64,000 nt of DNA from JALQTD01 sp036825655 (lineage in GTDB: Bacteria > Bacteroidota > Bacteroidia > Flavobacteriales_D > Sanyastnellaceae): assembly GCA_036825655.1 (NCBI GenBank), contig DAISXU010000002.1:5797-69796 (forward strand), written 5' to 3'. The position numbers were made by a program, and so were the translations under genes. This document shows positions 1 through 9,376 of the stretch, piece after piece. The notes under the pieces were generated by a model. That model was not told the origin of the DNA. It searched no databases and was given only the letters and a program-made list of their open reading frames with translations. Position 1 is the first letter of the stretch. The number at the start of each line of letters is the position of its first letter.

Positions 1-2582
1 GCAGGCCAGCTGTTCCCACTGGTGGTGAATGTCACGGCAACATCCAAAGTGTCCAATGTTCCAATTCCATTGAGCGTGGAGGTCAATGCTTCGCTCGCAC
101 CTACAGTTCCGGCCATCGAAATGGCAGTGAGGCAAATGCAATCCTGCCCAGGCAAGGAATACGTGCAAGACCCATCGTCAATTGAAGCGCCCGAATTGTA
201 ATTGCATGCCACTTCATCGGTGCACCCACATTCCGCACAACCTTCGAAACAACCGGATTCGAATGCTGATGAGAGGGTGTTATTGCCGGGCACTTCATCC
301 ACAAGGCCCGGAGGAAGATCCACCACCACCTGGAGGTCATGCACACCTGCAGTTGCGTTCAAACAGGGTCCTGTAGAACAGGCGTCGATTTCAACAGACT
401 GCAAGTAACTGAGGTTTCCAGACCATTCAATGGTTACTTCGTCTGCTCCACCATCGATGGAGAACGTCACATCGAAAGAAGTCACGGCGTTGTTTCCGAG
501 GTTCGTGATGGTCGCGCTTGGGCTGATGGATTCACCGCATAACTCTCCACTTCCATTGGATATGTTCGTTACCCAGACATCCAATTCTGCGGGGTTTGAG
601 GCCGCAGTCAGGATAAAATTGTTGTTGCTGATGTCAAAAAAATGATTGCCTGAGGCCTTAACTTTAATTCGGGCGGTGGAGGTAGGCACGTTGGGCAAAA
701 TCACTGACGCTAGACCATCATTGGTTTCCTCTGTAGCTAAAAGGTAAGGCCAGGAAAATCCACCGTCTACCGAAAGCCAGATGTTTACAGAGTTGCAATT
801 GACTGGGGCCAAATCGGTATTGGCCACATCCCAGGATATCTCAGTTGGAATTCCGGCTTGAATGCTCTGTCCGCCATTGGGCGAAACCACCAAGAAAGGT
901 CCACTTGAGCCATCTACATTGATGGAAATCAAGTCATCTCCAACACCTCCTGTAACCTGGTTGTCTCGAACGGTGCACTTAAAATTCATGGAACGTCCAT
1001 ACGTCGGTAGCAGTTCACCGATTATGGATGTGTTATTGACCAAAGATTCCAACTTGGGAAACACACGTGTTGGAGATTCGCTGGATGGCCATGATCTGAA
1101 AATGGGTTGATTGCCAGTGGGGTTAGTGAGGTTGTTATCCCCTGAAGCAGTGGCCGGCCCCAGATCATATTGTTCCCAATTGTAGGTCAAAGATGAACTT
1201 GCATCTGGGTCTGATGCTGTTGCCGTCAATTCGAAGGGGGTCGAACGCGGTATGGTCAATCCCGATGTGCCTGCATCAACGGAAGGAGGGGTATTCCCTG
1301 AAGAGGTCACCACAGCGCATGAATTTCCTGCACCATTGACCGTGTAGGCTATGATTTCGTTGTAGCTGTGGTTGTGAAAATGATCGTCAGAATTGCTTTG
1401 AAGGTTGGGGGCACAAATGCCAGCGTAGCCCATGATCGTGCTTGCACTGCCTGGTTCATAGGCTGCGTTTGTCGATCGGTTGCAAGCGTTATTCTGGGTG
1501 TGGTTGCCACCAAATTGGTGGCCCATTTCATGGCATACATAATCAATGTCAAACGGATCGCCGACTGGACTTCCTCCCCCGGTAACTCCTCCCGCCTTGA
1601 AGCTCTGGCAAGGAGATTGAAGGTAAGCGACCCCACCACCACCTGTGGAAAATACGTGCCCAATGTCGTAATTGGCGGACCCTATGATGTTGTCACAAGT
1701 CGTTTGGTTTTCACCCAACATCGTGCCCCCGTTGTTGTTGGTGTAGGGGTCAGTGGACCCATTCAAAAACACGATGGCGTCGTTGGAGGCGACCAGCTCC
1801 ATGTGGATGGCTACATCGCGGTGATAGACACCGTTAATCCGAACCATGGAGGTGGCCATCGCGGACAAAGCGCCAGATGTCGTTCCGCCATGAAAGGCCG
1901 CGTATTCTCCCGTGCAAGCCAGAGCCAGCCGATAGGTGCGCAGCTGACTGCCATTGGGCACTGCCATGCTTTTCACACCATTGGTTTGCCGCATGTCAAG
2001 TCCCATGCGCAGCAATTTGCCAGTTGGGCCGGCACTCGTCGCGTTGGGTGCTGTGCGCGCGTCGCATGCAATGTGCGTTTTGGAGGAGGTTGCATAAAAT
2101 GCGGACCTGCTGTATGCCAAATACAATCCACTCGAACCATCTCGATCTGCAGGGTCTATGTATACCGTCTCTTGCCCTGGTGTGAGCATCATGGCATGGA
2201 AACCTCGTTCTGTAAGATCGAAGTGGACGGTTCCTCCAAGGCCATCTGCCGCGATTCCAGAATAGGTGCGGATTTGAGGGAATCGCTTTTGAAGGGCCTC
2301 TGCCATAACGCGCTCCTCAACCACCTTATAGGCGCGGTCCGTTCCATCTGGAAAGGGAAAAACCAACAAGACCCCCTCGCGATCTGCATGGCTTCCGTGA
2401 CTGGGAACTTGGTGCAAAAAATCGCCGAGTTCCTCGGCGTTCAGTTGCAGTTCACGGAATGAATCGGGCGCAATTACCGGCCGGACACCTGAAGGCCAAT
2501 GCGCATCTGACAATGCTCGGTGCTGTCCCGATGCAGTCCATGCCACACCAATGCACATTAAGAAACTAAGAAACTGCTTCAT
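1..2582 (-). CDS. Secreted M12B/reprolysin-like zinc metalloprotease, 3' end outside window
   Basis: The frame is open from an ATG at 2582 to the window edge, giving about 860 visible residues. A signal peptide (MKQFLSFLMCIGVAWTASGQ) is followed by a propeptide-like region. The metzincin zinc site HEMGHQFGGNH lies at residues 351-361 (HExxHxxGxxH), and the Met-turn TIMGYAG follows near residue 384, which together identify a reprolysin-type endopeptidase that cleaves proteins outside the cell. Downstream are beta-sandwich, adhesin-like segments and, near positions 190-260, a Cys module of the type CTDEVACNYNSGASIDDGSC. The C-terminus lies beyond position 1, so the sorting signal cannot be seen. 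It lies 53 bp downstream of the desaturase on the same strand. Family assignment is sure; the substrate is unknown. Confidence 0.9.
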   Translation of the reverse strand, partial: MKQFLSFLMCIGVAWTASGQHRALSDAHWPSGVRPVIAPDSFRELQLNAEELGDFLHQVPSHGSHADREGVLLVFPFPDGTDRAYKVVEERVMAEALQKRFPQIRTYSGIAADGLGGTVHFDLTERGFHAMMLTPGQETVYIDPADRDGSSGLYLAYSRSAFYATSSKTHIACDARTAPNATSAGPTGKLLRMGLDMRQTNGVKSMAVPNGSQLRTYRLALACTGEYAAFHGGTTSGALSAMATSMVRINGVYHRDVAIHMELVASNDAIVFLNGSTDPYTNNNGGTMLGENQTTCDNIIGSANYDIGHVFSTGGGGVAYLQSPCQSFKAGGVTGGGSPVGDPFDIDYVCHEMGHQFGGNHTQNNACNRSTNAAYEPGSASTIMGYAGICAPNLQSNSDDHFHNHSYNEIIAYTVNGAGNSCAVVTSSGNTPPSVDAGTSGLTIPRSTPFELTATASDPDASSSLTYNWEQYDLGPATASGDNNLTNPTGNQPIFRSWPSSESPTRVFPKLESLVNNTSIIGELLPTYGRSMNFKCTVRDNQVTGGVGDDLISINVDGSSGPFLVVSPNGGQSIQAGIPTEISWDVANTDLAPVNCNSVNIWLSVDGGFSWPYLLATEETNDGLASVILPNVPTSTARIKVKASGNHFFDISNNNFILTAASNPAELDVWVTNISNGSGELCGESISPSATITNLGNNAVTSFDVTFSIDGGADEVTIEWSGNLSYLQSVEIDACSTGPCLNATAGVHDLQVVVDLPPGLVDEVPGNNTLSSAFESGCFEGCAECGCTDEVACNYNSGASIDDGSCTYSLPGQDCICLTAISMAGTVGASEALTSTLNGIGTLDTLDVAVTFTTSGNSWP

Positions 2583-2635
2583 GGTGGATTCGATTGAGAA
2601 TCCTCCAAGTTAATGATTGCAGCGAGAAATCTCCC

Positions 2636-3724
2636 CTATGCAGGTTTGCCCAAAGTTTTGAGCATTCTCGTGTGCACCTGAAGCGCGGTCCAAAAGGAAA
2701 CTTGAGAATAATAAGGCAACCCAAACTCTTGAGCGGTTTTCTTCACAATGGGCGCCAATTTGCGGTGATGAACGTGGCAAATGTTTGGAAACAAGTGGTG
2801 CTCAATTTGGTGATTCAATCCACCGCACAACCAAGTCAAAACACGTGAACGCGTTCCAAAATTAGCTGTTGTCTTTAACTGATGGGCCAAGGGATCTGAA
2901 TCCATGACTTCTCCTTTCACGGCAACGGGAAACGTGTGATGTTCCATCACGTGCGCCAGTTGGAAAATGGAAGCCAACCCCAGCCCAGCGACGGCATGCA
3001 TCAGAACCCAGCCCACCAAGACTTCCCAGAACACGAGGTCAGAAAAAATCAGAGGCAGCACCATCATGTATGAAAAATGCAAGGATTTGGTCACAATCAA
3101 ATAGGCCAAGAGCTTTCCTTTGGTTGTGCCAGAGCGCTCAATCAAACCAATTTTTTCATAGCGACCAATGGCAATCCAGTCCTTTGCGGTAATCCAAAAC
3201 AAAGACATGATGGCGTAGAAAAACCAAGCGTAAATGTGTTGGAATCGATGCCAAGGCTTTAGTGGTCGCTCCGGAGAAAACCTCAATGCACCGGGTGTGT
3301 CGATGTCTTCATCCAATCCTTCAATGTTCGTGAAGGTGTGATGCAGCACATTATGCTGAATGCGCCACAGCGCTGCATTGCCCCCAACCAGATCGAGTGT
3401 CCGTCCCAAGAGGTCGTTCATCACCTTGGATTTGGAAAAAGCACCGTGGTTGGCATCGTGCATGACATTCAAGCCAATTCCTGCCAATCCCAGTCCCATG
3501 ACGAATTCAGCCACCCAAAACCAAACGCCTGTGCCGGTTACACCAAAGGTGAAAAGGGCCCATGGAACGAAGTAAAGCGCCAGCATCAATGCTGTTTTGA
3601 GGTACATGCGCCAATCGCCAGTACGGTTGATCTTGTTCTCCTTGAAGTAATCATCTACTCGTTGACGGAGTGTACGTGTAAACGCAGAAGTGTCACGGGG
3701 AAAACGAACTGTTGGTAATTGCAT
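2636..3724 (-). CDS. Membrane fatty acid desaturase (acyl-CoA/acyl-lipid type)
   Basis: This 362-residue integral membrane protein carries the three histidine boxes of di-iron desaturases: HDANH at 89-93, HNVLHH at 124-129 and HQIEHH at 305-310. The Q in the third box is typical of front-end or linoleoyl-CoA-like desaturases (family knowledge), but no fused cytochrome b5 domain is present. Hydrophobic stretches near residues 43-88 and 190-250 fit the usual four-helix layout. It inserts a double bond into acyl chains, probably to adjust membrane fluidity. The ATG at 3724 is 17 nt downstream of a TATATTTG promoter element. Regiospecificity cannot be predicted from sequence alone. Confidence 0.93.
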   Translation of the reverse strand: MQLPTVRFPRDTSAFTRTLRQRVDDYFKENKINRTGDWRMYLKTALMLALYFVPWALFTFGVTGTGVWFWVAEFVMGLGLAGIGLNVMHDANHGAFSKSKVMNDLLGRTLDLVGGNAALWRIQHNVLHHTFTNIEGLDEDIDTPGALRFSPERPLKPWHRFQHIYAWFFYAIMSLFWITAKDWIAIGRYEKIGLIERSGTTKGKLLAYLIVTKSLHFSYMMVLPLIFSDLVFWEVLVGWVLMHAVAGLGLASIFQLAHVMEHHTFPVAVKGEVMDSDPLAHQLKTTANFGTRSRVLTWLCGGLNHQIEHHLFPNICHVHHRKLAPIVKKTAQEFGLPYYSQVSFWTALQVHTRMLKTLGKPA

Positions 3725-3740
3725 AGGGCGAGTTGAGGGT

Positions 3741-3748
3741 CCAAATAT
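3741..3748 (-). promoter_or_regulatory. Bacteroidota -7 promoter element for the desaturase gene
   Basis: The minus strand reads TATATTTG, an exact match to the Bacteroidota -7 consensus TAnnTTTG, 17 nt before the desaturase ATG. I see no clear TTG at the expected -33 distance. The element overlaps a TTTGGA half-site that also occurs in the palindrome at 3778-3800. Confidence 0.55.
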
Positions 3749-3777
3749 ACAACCCGTTCGCTGACACTTCGCGCGTC

Positions 3778-3800
3778 TTATTTGGATTCAGTCCAAATAA
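3778..3800. promoter_or_regulatory. Perfect 23-bp inverted repeat, probable operator
   Basis: TTATTTGGA, a 5-nt spacer, then TCCAAATAA form two perfect 9-bp arms in the 144-bp divergent region between the desaturase and the TonB-dependent receptor. A further TCCAAATA half-site lies at 3740-3747. The size and symmetry fit a site for a dimeric repressor or activator. A metal-responsive regulator is an inference from the FecA-like receptor next to it. Confidence 0.6.
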
Positions 3801-3868
3801 AAATACCTTATTTCTGTGATTGCCGTTTCGAAGTATCAAATGGATTTTTGTGCCTCAAAATTGTTGGC

Positions 3869-6113
3869 ATGCGACCGGTCTTTTTCGTTTTTACATGTGG
3901 TTTGATGGCTTTGCAGGTCGCAGCGCAAGCGCCTCTTGACTCGTTGTACAAAATCACTGAAATGTGGCATGATTTGCCATCAGCTGAAGTTTCGGCAGTG
4001 GGTTTGGCAGCGGGGGCGCAACGAGCGGATGAGGTGGCCGGGGCGCTCACCGTTCTTTCGAAGCGAGAATTGGAACGCTTTCAATACGCAGATCCGATGC
4101 AAGCCTTGCGGGCAGTGGCTGGCGTCAATTTGCAAGAGGAGGACGGATTTGGGTTGCGACCCAACATAGGACTGCGTGGCTCAGGCACCGAGCGTTCTGC
4201 ACGCATCACGCTCATGGAGGATGGCGTTTTAGCTGCCCCTGCGCCCTATGCCGCGCCTGCCGCTTATTACTTCCCAACCGTGGCGCGGATGTCCTCGATT
4301 GAGGTCATGAAAGGGAGCAGTCAAATCGCTTTCGGCCCATCGACTTCGGGTGGCGCGCTGAACCTAATTTCAACTGCAATTCCGACTCAAACCTCGGCCG
4401 TGAACCTGAGGTTGGAAGCAGGTTCATTCCAGGGGCGAAGAACCCAGTTTGCAGTCGGAGGCACCCGTGCTTTGGGTTCTGGAACTTGGGGTTATTTGAT
4501 GGAATATGTCGGCCTCTCAAGCGATGGGTTTAAGGAGTTAGAGACCGCCGAAACGGGTTTCCAGAAAGAGGACCGCTTGGTGAAATTGCGTTGGACCCCC
4601 CGGGAGGGCCACAAGGAATATGTGCAGTTGAAGTGGGGAGATGTGAGGGAAATGAGCCACGAGACGTATTTGGGGTTGACCGATTCCGATTTTGCCTTCA
4701 ATCCCCTGATGCGCTATGCAGGAAGTTCAGAGGATGTCATGGAGGTTGCCGCTCAGCAAATGAGCTTGACGCATTCCTTGCAACGGGGCCAATGGGATTG
4801 GGAAACGTGCATTTACCGCAATGCCGTTGAAAGGAACTGGTACAAATTGGATCGATTGCGTGATTCAACGGGTACCTTCTGGTCGTTGAGCGCAAGCCTC
4901 AGTGGTGACGGGGATTCATTCGATGCGGTTGGGTTGTTGAATGGAAGGAATTCCATCGGGCTGGAGCAATTGGAATTGAAGGCCAACAACCGCAGCTATC
5001 ATTCGATGGGGATTCAGCACCGCGGCGGTTGGAATTTTCAAGTTGGGCAAAGGAACGATTGGCGATTCACATATGGATTGAGGGTGCATCGAGATGGTGT
5101 GGATCGATTTGAATGGCGGGATGGGTACGCCATGCATGAGGGGATGATGCAGCTCGTTGCTTCTGGAACACCTGGGACAGCTGGGAATCGCCTCGATGGT
5201 GCGGAGGCTTTTGCTGGATATGCGAGGTTGATTGCACGTGCAGGTGGACTCACCTTCTCGCCTGGCCTGAGGCACGAACGCATTGCGATGCAACGAACGC
5301 ATTATGAACCGACGGATGCAAGCCGTGAATCAGGGGGTGAATTCCGGGAAAACCGGGTAAATGTCTGGCTGCCTGGCATGGGGGTCCATTGGTCGATTCG
5401 GGAAGACATGAACGCATTTGCCGGGCTGCACCGGGGGTTTATACCANNNNNNNNNNGGTTCTGCCCCGGATTCTGAGCCAGAGCAGAGTTGGAATGCCGA
5501 GCTTGGATTCAGGTTGTCGCGTCAGCGGTTTTCACTTCAAATCACGGCGTTCCACACGGCCTATCAGAATTTACTCGGTTCTGATTTGACTGCAGTTGGA
5601 GGAGAGGGTTCTGGTGATATGCACAACGGCGGCGGCGCCCTTGCGCAAGGACTTGAGTTGGAATGGGCTTGGGATCCATTGAGTAGAAATGAGGGGGGGT
5701 GGTCCTTGCCCATGCGGGGAACATACACCTTCACTAAAGCCCTCTTTACGCATGATTTTGCGAGCGATTTTGGACCTTGGGGCCAAGTGGTTGAAGGAGA
5801 TTTACTGCCTTACCTCGCACCGCACACGGGCGCTTTGGGCTTGACCCTTGAAAAAGATGGGGTGCATTGGGATGTCAATGCACGGTACACGGCTTCCATG
5901 CGCGCAGAGGCCGGGCAGGCCCAGGACTTCGTGGGCACAGATTCCGCTTTTATTGTGGATTGTGGCGTTCGTTGGGCGATGGGGGAACACGTGCAATGGC
6001 GAATCAGCGGGTCGAACCTCTTCGATGAGGTGTACATTGCTTCGCGGAGGCCCTTCGGTGTGCGACCAGGAGCGCCACGCATGTTGAGGCTAGGGTGCGG
6101 TTGGACTTTCTAA
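3869..6113 (+). CDS. FecA-like TonB-dependent outer membrane receptor, interrupted by an assembly gap
   Basis: The ATG at 3869 starts a signal peptide (MRPVFFVFTCGLMALQVAAQ); a longer reading from a TTG at 3782 is less likely. A TonB plug domain follows, with LRGSGTERSARITLMEDGV and the APAPYAAPAAYYFP segment seen in ferric-citrate-type receptors, then a long beta-barrel ending in the aromatic terminus RMLRLGCGWTF. Ten Ns at 5447-5456 shift the frame; the reading resumes at 5457 as GSAPDSEPEQSW. If the true gap were 9 nt the protein would be one continuous chain of about 747 residues. It imports a siderophore, iron chelate or similar ligand using TonB energy. Ligand specificity is inferred only from FecA-like features. 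Confidence 0.88.
5447..5456. other. Run of 10 N (scaffold or masked gap)
   Basis: The ten unresolved bases lie inside the TonB receptor gene at a conserved HRGFIP/GSAPDSEPE junction. The two flanking frames differ by one nucleotide, so ten is a placeholder length rather than the real one. Confidence 0.98.
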
Positions 6114-7583
6114 CCGTTCATGCACTGCCAAAAGCACATCTTCCCTGCCCAGTCGGACTTTTAGCCAATCCTCAATCCGTTCCGACTCAGCCGCTTGGTC
6201 GCCTTCGGAGTCGAAAGCCCAGGTGATGTCTACCCAAGGAATGTAGGCAGGTTCTCCTGAGTCTTTGCTTTGTTCGGCGACCAATCCGGTCCGCACTTCA
6301 ATGATGGAACCGTTTTGGAGAAGGAGCTCTTTGGGCAGCGATGCGGGCAGCATTTGCCTTTCGAGGGCTTCACGGGTAATGGACAATTCCTCAGACAAAC
6401 GCCGAATTTCATCATCTCGGTTGGAGAGTTCAGTCCTTCCGGCAGCGTAGAGGTCTACCAGGCGTTGCATTTCATCAAGCCCGTCGGTGCCTTGTTTATT
6501 CTGTACGACATGCAATGAAGTTCCAGGGATTGCACTTGCTATGCCGCTTTGCCACTCACTGAGCAAGGCAGGGGGGACAAATTCTCCAAGCAGCACGAGG
6601 TTGACTTGCGCCTTTCCGTCCTCGAACGTGATTTCTTGTTTGACGACCTCCATTCCAGGATAGCTGACGTGCTCAGTGAGGAAGGTCGTGATGTTTCCTG
6701 TTTGAATGCCCTCTGAAACTGTTCGGTAGAAAATCCAGCCAGAAGGAAGCACCAAGGCCAACAAAGCAACGGCAACGTAGCGCTTGTATTTTCGCTCCTT
6801 GGCCTCATCCGGGATGGCGGCCATAGGGAACCTCAAATACCTGACAACGAGAGTTGTAGAAGTTGCAATGAGGATGGCGTTGATCAGGAACAAGTAGAAT
6901 GCGCCAAAGAAATAATGCCAATCGCCATGCGCAAGGCCAAAGCCAGCTGTGCACAAAGGTGGCATCAGAGCGGTCGCAATGGCTACACCAGGTATGACGT
7001 TGCTTTTCTCCTTTCGTGAGCCCGCTAGAATCCCTGTCAATCCGCCAAAGATGGCGACCAGCACGTCCAATAAAGTGGGGTTGGTCCTTGCAAATAGCTC
7101 GTTCGAAGGAGTGTCCAGTGGTGAGATGAAAAAGTAAACTGCGCTGGCAGCAATGGAAATTCCAGTGGCAACCGCCAAGTTGAGGATCGACTTCCGCACC
7201 ATCGACAAGTCGTTGATGCCAACACCGACGCCAAAGCCCATGATCGGACCCATTAAGGGGCTAATCAACATGGCTCCAATGACCACCGCGGTTGAGTCCA
7301 CATTAAGTCCAATGGAAGCTATCACGATGGCGAACCCAAGAATCCAAACATTGAACCCTTTGAATTCGATGTCCTTTTGAATGCCCGCTATCGTTGCCTT
7401 TGGGTCCGCTAAATCCACGATGCTCAATCGGTCCAAAATGACCGGGCGTAAGATGGAGAGGATCCGCTTCAGTGGATTCACCGAGGGCGTAGTTTCAGGC
7501 GCATTTTCCATGGCTCGAAAGTAGATGAACTTCCGAAAATTCTCTCGTTCACGGATTTTTTTTTCAAGTCGATTGAAAATCAT
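6090..7583 (-). CDS. DUF389 family multi-pass membrane protein
   Basis: This is a 497-residue protein if it starts at the ATG at 7583; an ATG at 7511 (MENAPETT) would give 473 residues, and I cannot decide between them. The central DUF389 region contains TAVVIGAMLISPLMGPIMG and several following membrane helices with small-residue patches. The C-terminal third is soluble and has a coiled-coil-like stretch with YAAGRTELSNRDDEIRRLSEEL. The molecular role of DUF389 proteins is not established, and I infer none. Its 3' end overlaps the convergent TonB receptor gene by 24 bp. Confidence 0.88.
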   Translation of the reverse strand: MIFNRLEKKIRERENFRKFIYFRAMENAPETTPSVNPLKRILSILRPVILDRLSIVDLADPKATIAGIQKDIEFKGFNVWILGFAIVIASIGLNVDSTAVVIGAMLISPLMGPIMGFGVGVGINDLSMVRKSILNLAVATGISIAASAVYFFISPLDTPSNELFARTNPTLLDVLVAIFGGLTGILAGSRKEKSNVIPGVAIATALMPPLCTAGFGLAHGDWHYFFGAFYLFLINAILIATSTTLVVRYLRFPMAAIPDEAKERKYKRYVAVALLALVLPSGWIFYRTVSEGIQTGNITTFLTEHVSYPGMEVVKQEITFEDGKAQVNLVLLGEFVPPALLSEWQSGIASAIPGTSLHVVQNKQGTDGLDEMQRLVDLYAAGRTELSNRDDEIRRLSEELSITREALERQMLPASLPKELLLQNGSIIEVRTGLVAEQSKDSGEPAYIPWVDITWAFDSEGDQAAESERIEDWLKVRLGREDVLLAVHERLESPTAP

Positions 7584-7852
7584 TGGTGAATTGCGGATTT
7601 GTTCCGAATGTTGCACTCGGAATTTTTAGATCCCATGTTGCACGACGTTACGCTTCAAGCACTTACACCACGATTCCTGATGCAGGCCTGGTGTGCGCGC
7701 TTCCTCCTTACAGGATGGGGCTGGCGTGGAATGCGTGCGTTCATCATTCGGACCTGATTTTCGGGGTATCCTTCGAAACAGGCATGTAAAGCAGCCTGTT
7801 CGGTCGGTTCATTGGTTGCGGTGCGTCCGCCTTCACCCCTGATTCTCTCTCT
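7584..7852. other. Divergent intergenic region upstream of the polyamine operon
   Basis: No credible gene lies here; the short open frames on either strand look unlike proteins and extend into the flanking genes. The region must hold the divergent promoters for the DUF389 gene and for the arginine decarboxylase operon, but I found no good TTG/TAnnTTTG pair. The only distinct structure is the inverted repeat at 7777-7800. If the DUF389 gene starts at 7511, the gene-free stretch is 341 bp. Confidence 0.6.
7777..7800 (+). promoter_or_regulatory. Inverted repeat in the polyamine operon leader
   Basis: AACAGGC and GCCTGTT form perfect 7-bp arms around a 10-nt loop, 52 bp before the arginine decarboxylase ATG. 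It could be an operator or an RNA hairpin. There is no T-run after it, so it is not an ordinary terminator. Confidence 0.3.
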
Positions 7853-9376
7853 ATGAAACTCAAGTACATCGACCTCGTTGAGCAAACCTTCGAATGGCCT
7901 CAAGAGGAATTCAATGTCGACACGCAAGGCCAACTGGCCTTCCACGGCATTCCAATGCGGGACCTCATCGAACGATTTGGCACGCCATTGCGCTTCACGT
8001 ATTTGCCCAAAGTGGGCCAGAACATTCGTTTGGCTCACACTTGGTTTCATGAAGCCATGCAAAAACTGGATTATAAGGGCTCCTACCACTACTGTTACGT
8101 GACCAAGTCTTCTCATTTTCGGCACATCACCGAGGAGGTATTGAAGCACGGCGCGCACATCGAGACCAGCTCGCCTTTCGACCTGGACATTGTTGCGGCG
8201 CTTGAGCGATCAGGCCATTTTGACCGGCCGTCGACGGTGATATGCAATGGGTTCAAAACGGCAGCATACATCGATCGCATCGTCAACATGCGGCGTGATG
8301 GGTTCACGGGCATCCTGCCCATCCTTGATAACGAGCAGGAATTTGGCCGACTCAATGCGGTGGTGAGAGAACCGCTGGACGTGGGTTTGCGGATTGCTTC
8401 AGAGGAAGAGCCCAAATTCGAGTTCTATACCTCTCGCCTCGGAATAGGCTACAAGCGCATCATGCCGTTTTACCGGGAGCGCATCGAGCATCATCCGTTC
8501 ATGAATTTGCGGATGCTTCACTTCTTTGTGAACACCGGAATCCGAGACACGGCTTACTACTGGAATGAGTTGAACAAGGCACTCAAGGTATACTGTGACT
8601 TGCGCAAGGTCTGCCCTACGCTCACCGCGCTCAATATTGGTGGAGGATTGCCCATTAAGAATTCCCTTGCCTTCTCCTACGACTACGCGTACATGGTGGA
8701 GGCCATTTTGGAGCAGGTACAAGCCGCATGCCGAGAGGCAGGTGTTCCAGAGCCAGACATCTACACAGAATTTGGATCTTTCACCGTAGGAGAGGCCGGT
8801 GGTACCTTGTACAAAGTGTTGTATCAGAAAGCTCAAAACGACCGAGAAGCTTGGAACATCATCGACTCTTCTTTCATGACAACCCTTCCGGATACATGGG
8901 CCATTAACCGGAGATTCTTGATGTTGCCCATCAACCGCTGGGAGAGTCCTTACGAACGGGTTTTCCTTGGAGGATTAACCTGTGATAGCGATGATTATTA
9001 CAACTCGGAACAGCACTTGAATGCCATTTATTTGCCCAAGTTCAAGGCTTCAGACGACCTCTACATTGGGTTCTTCAATACCGCTGCATACCAAGACAAC
9101 ATAGGGGGACACGGTGGGGTCCACCATTGCCTCATCCCAGGACCTAAGCACGTTCTTATCAACCAAGATGCAGAAGGTGAACTGAATTACGAGGTGTTTG
9201 CCGAAGAGCAAAATGCCCACCAAATGTTGTCGCTTTTGGGGTATGACATGGCAGGTGCTCCTCCTCCTCCTGAACCGACTTCGGTAGAAGAGGATGACAT
9301 GATTGTTCCACGGGCCCAACAAAACCAAGAGGTTCCATCTGTTCGAAAACCAGGAAATTCAACGAGCCGACAATGA
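7853..9376 (+). CDS. speA: Arginine decarboxylase, PLP fold type III
   Basis: This 507-residue enzyme converts arginine to agmatine, the first step of the agmatine route to putrescine. The PLP lysine is K85 in CYVTKSSHF, at the start of an alanine-racemase-like barrel; the glycine-rich phosphate-binding turn is IGGGLPIKNS. The usual EPGR-like motif is here EFGSFTVGEAG. The C-terminal tail after about residue 465 is proline- and charge-rich and probably disordered. The gene overlaps speB by 4 bp (ATGA), so the two are probably translationally coupled. A decarboxylase for another basic or diamino acid is possible, but the adjacent agmatinase makes arginine by far the likeliest substrate. Confidence 0.9.
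   Translation: MKLKYIDLVEQTFEWPQEEFNVDTQGQLAFHGIPMRDLIERFGTPLRFTYLPKVGQNIRLAHTWFHEAMQKLDYKGSYHYCYVTKSSHFRHITEEVLKHGAHIETSSPFDLDIVAALERSGHFDRPSTVICNGFKTAAYIDRIVNMRRDGFTGILPILDNEQEFGRLNAVVREPLDVGLRIASEEEPKFEFYTSRLGIGYKRIMPFYRERIEHHPFMNLRMLHFFVNTGIRDTAYYWNELNKALKVYCDLRKVCPTLTALNIGGGLPIKNSLAFSYDYAYMVEAILEQVQAACREAGVPEPDIYTEFGSFTVGEAGGTLYKVLYQKAQNDREAWNIIDSSFMTTLPDTWAINRRFLMLPINRWESPYERVFLGGLTCDSDDYYNSEQHLNAIYLPKFKASDDLYIGFFNTAAYQDNIGGHGGVHHCLIPGPKHVLINQDAEGELNYEVFAEEQNAHQMLSLLGYDMAGAPPPPEPTSVEEDDMIVPRAQQNQEVPSVRKPGNSTSRQ

Noticed and set aside
1368..2462. Long plus-strand open frame of 364 codons
   Set aside because: It is antisense to the metalloprotease, whose HExxHxxGxxH site and signal peptide are unmistakable; the plus-strand product has no domain character.
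3869..6113. Frameshifted pseudogene of a TonB receptor
   Set aside because: The frame change coincides exactly with the run of Ns, so the gap length, not a mutation, is the cause.
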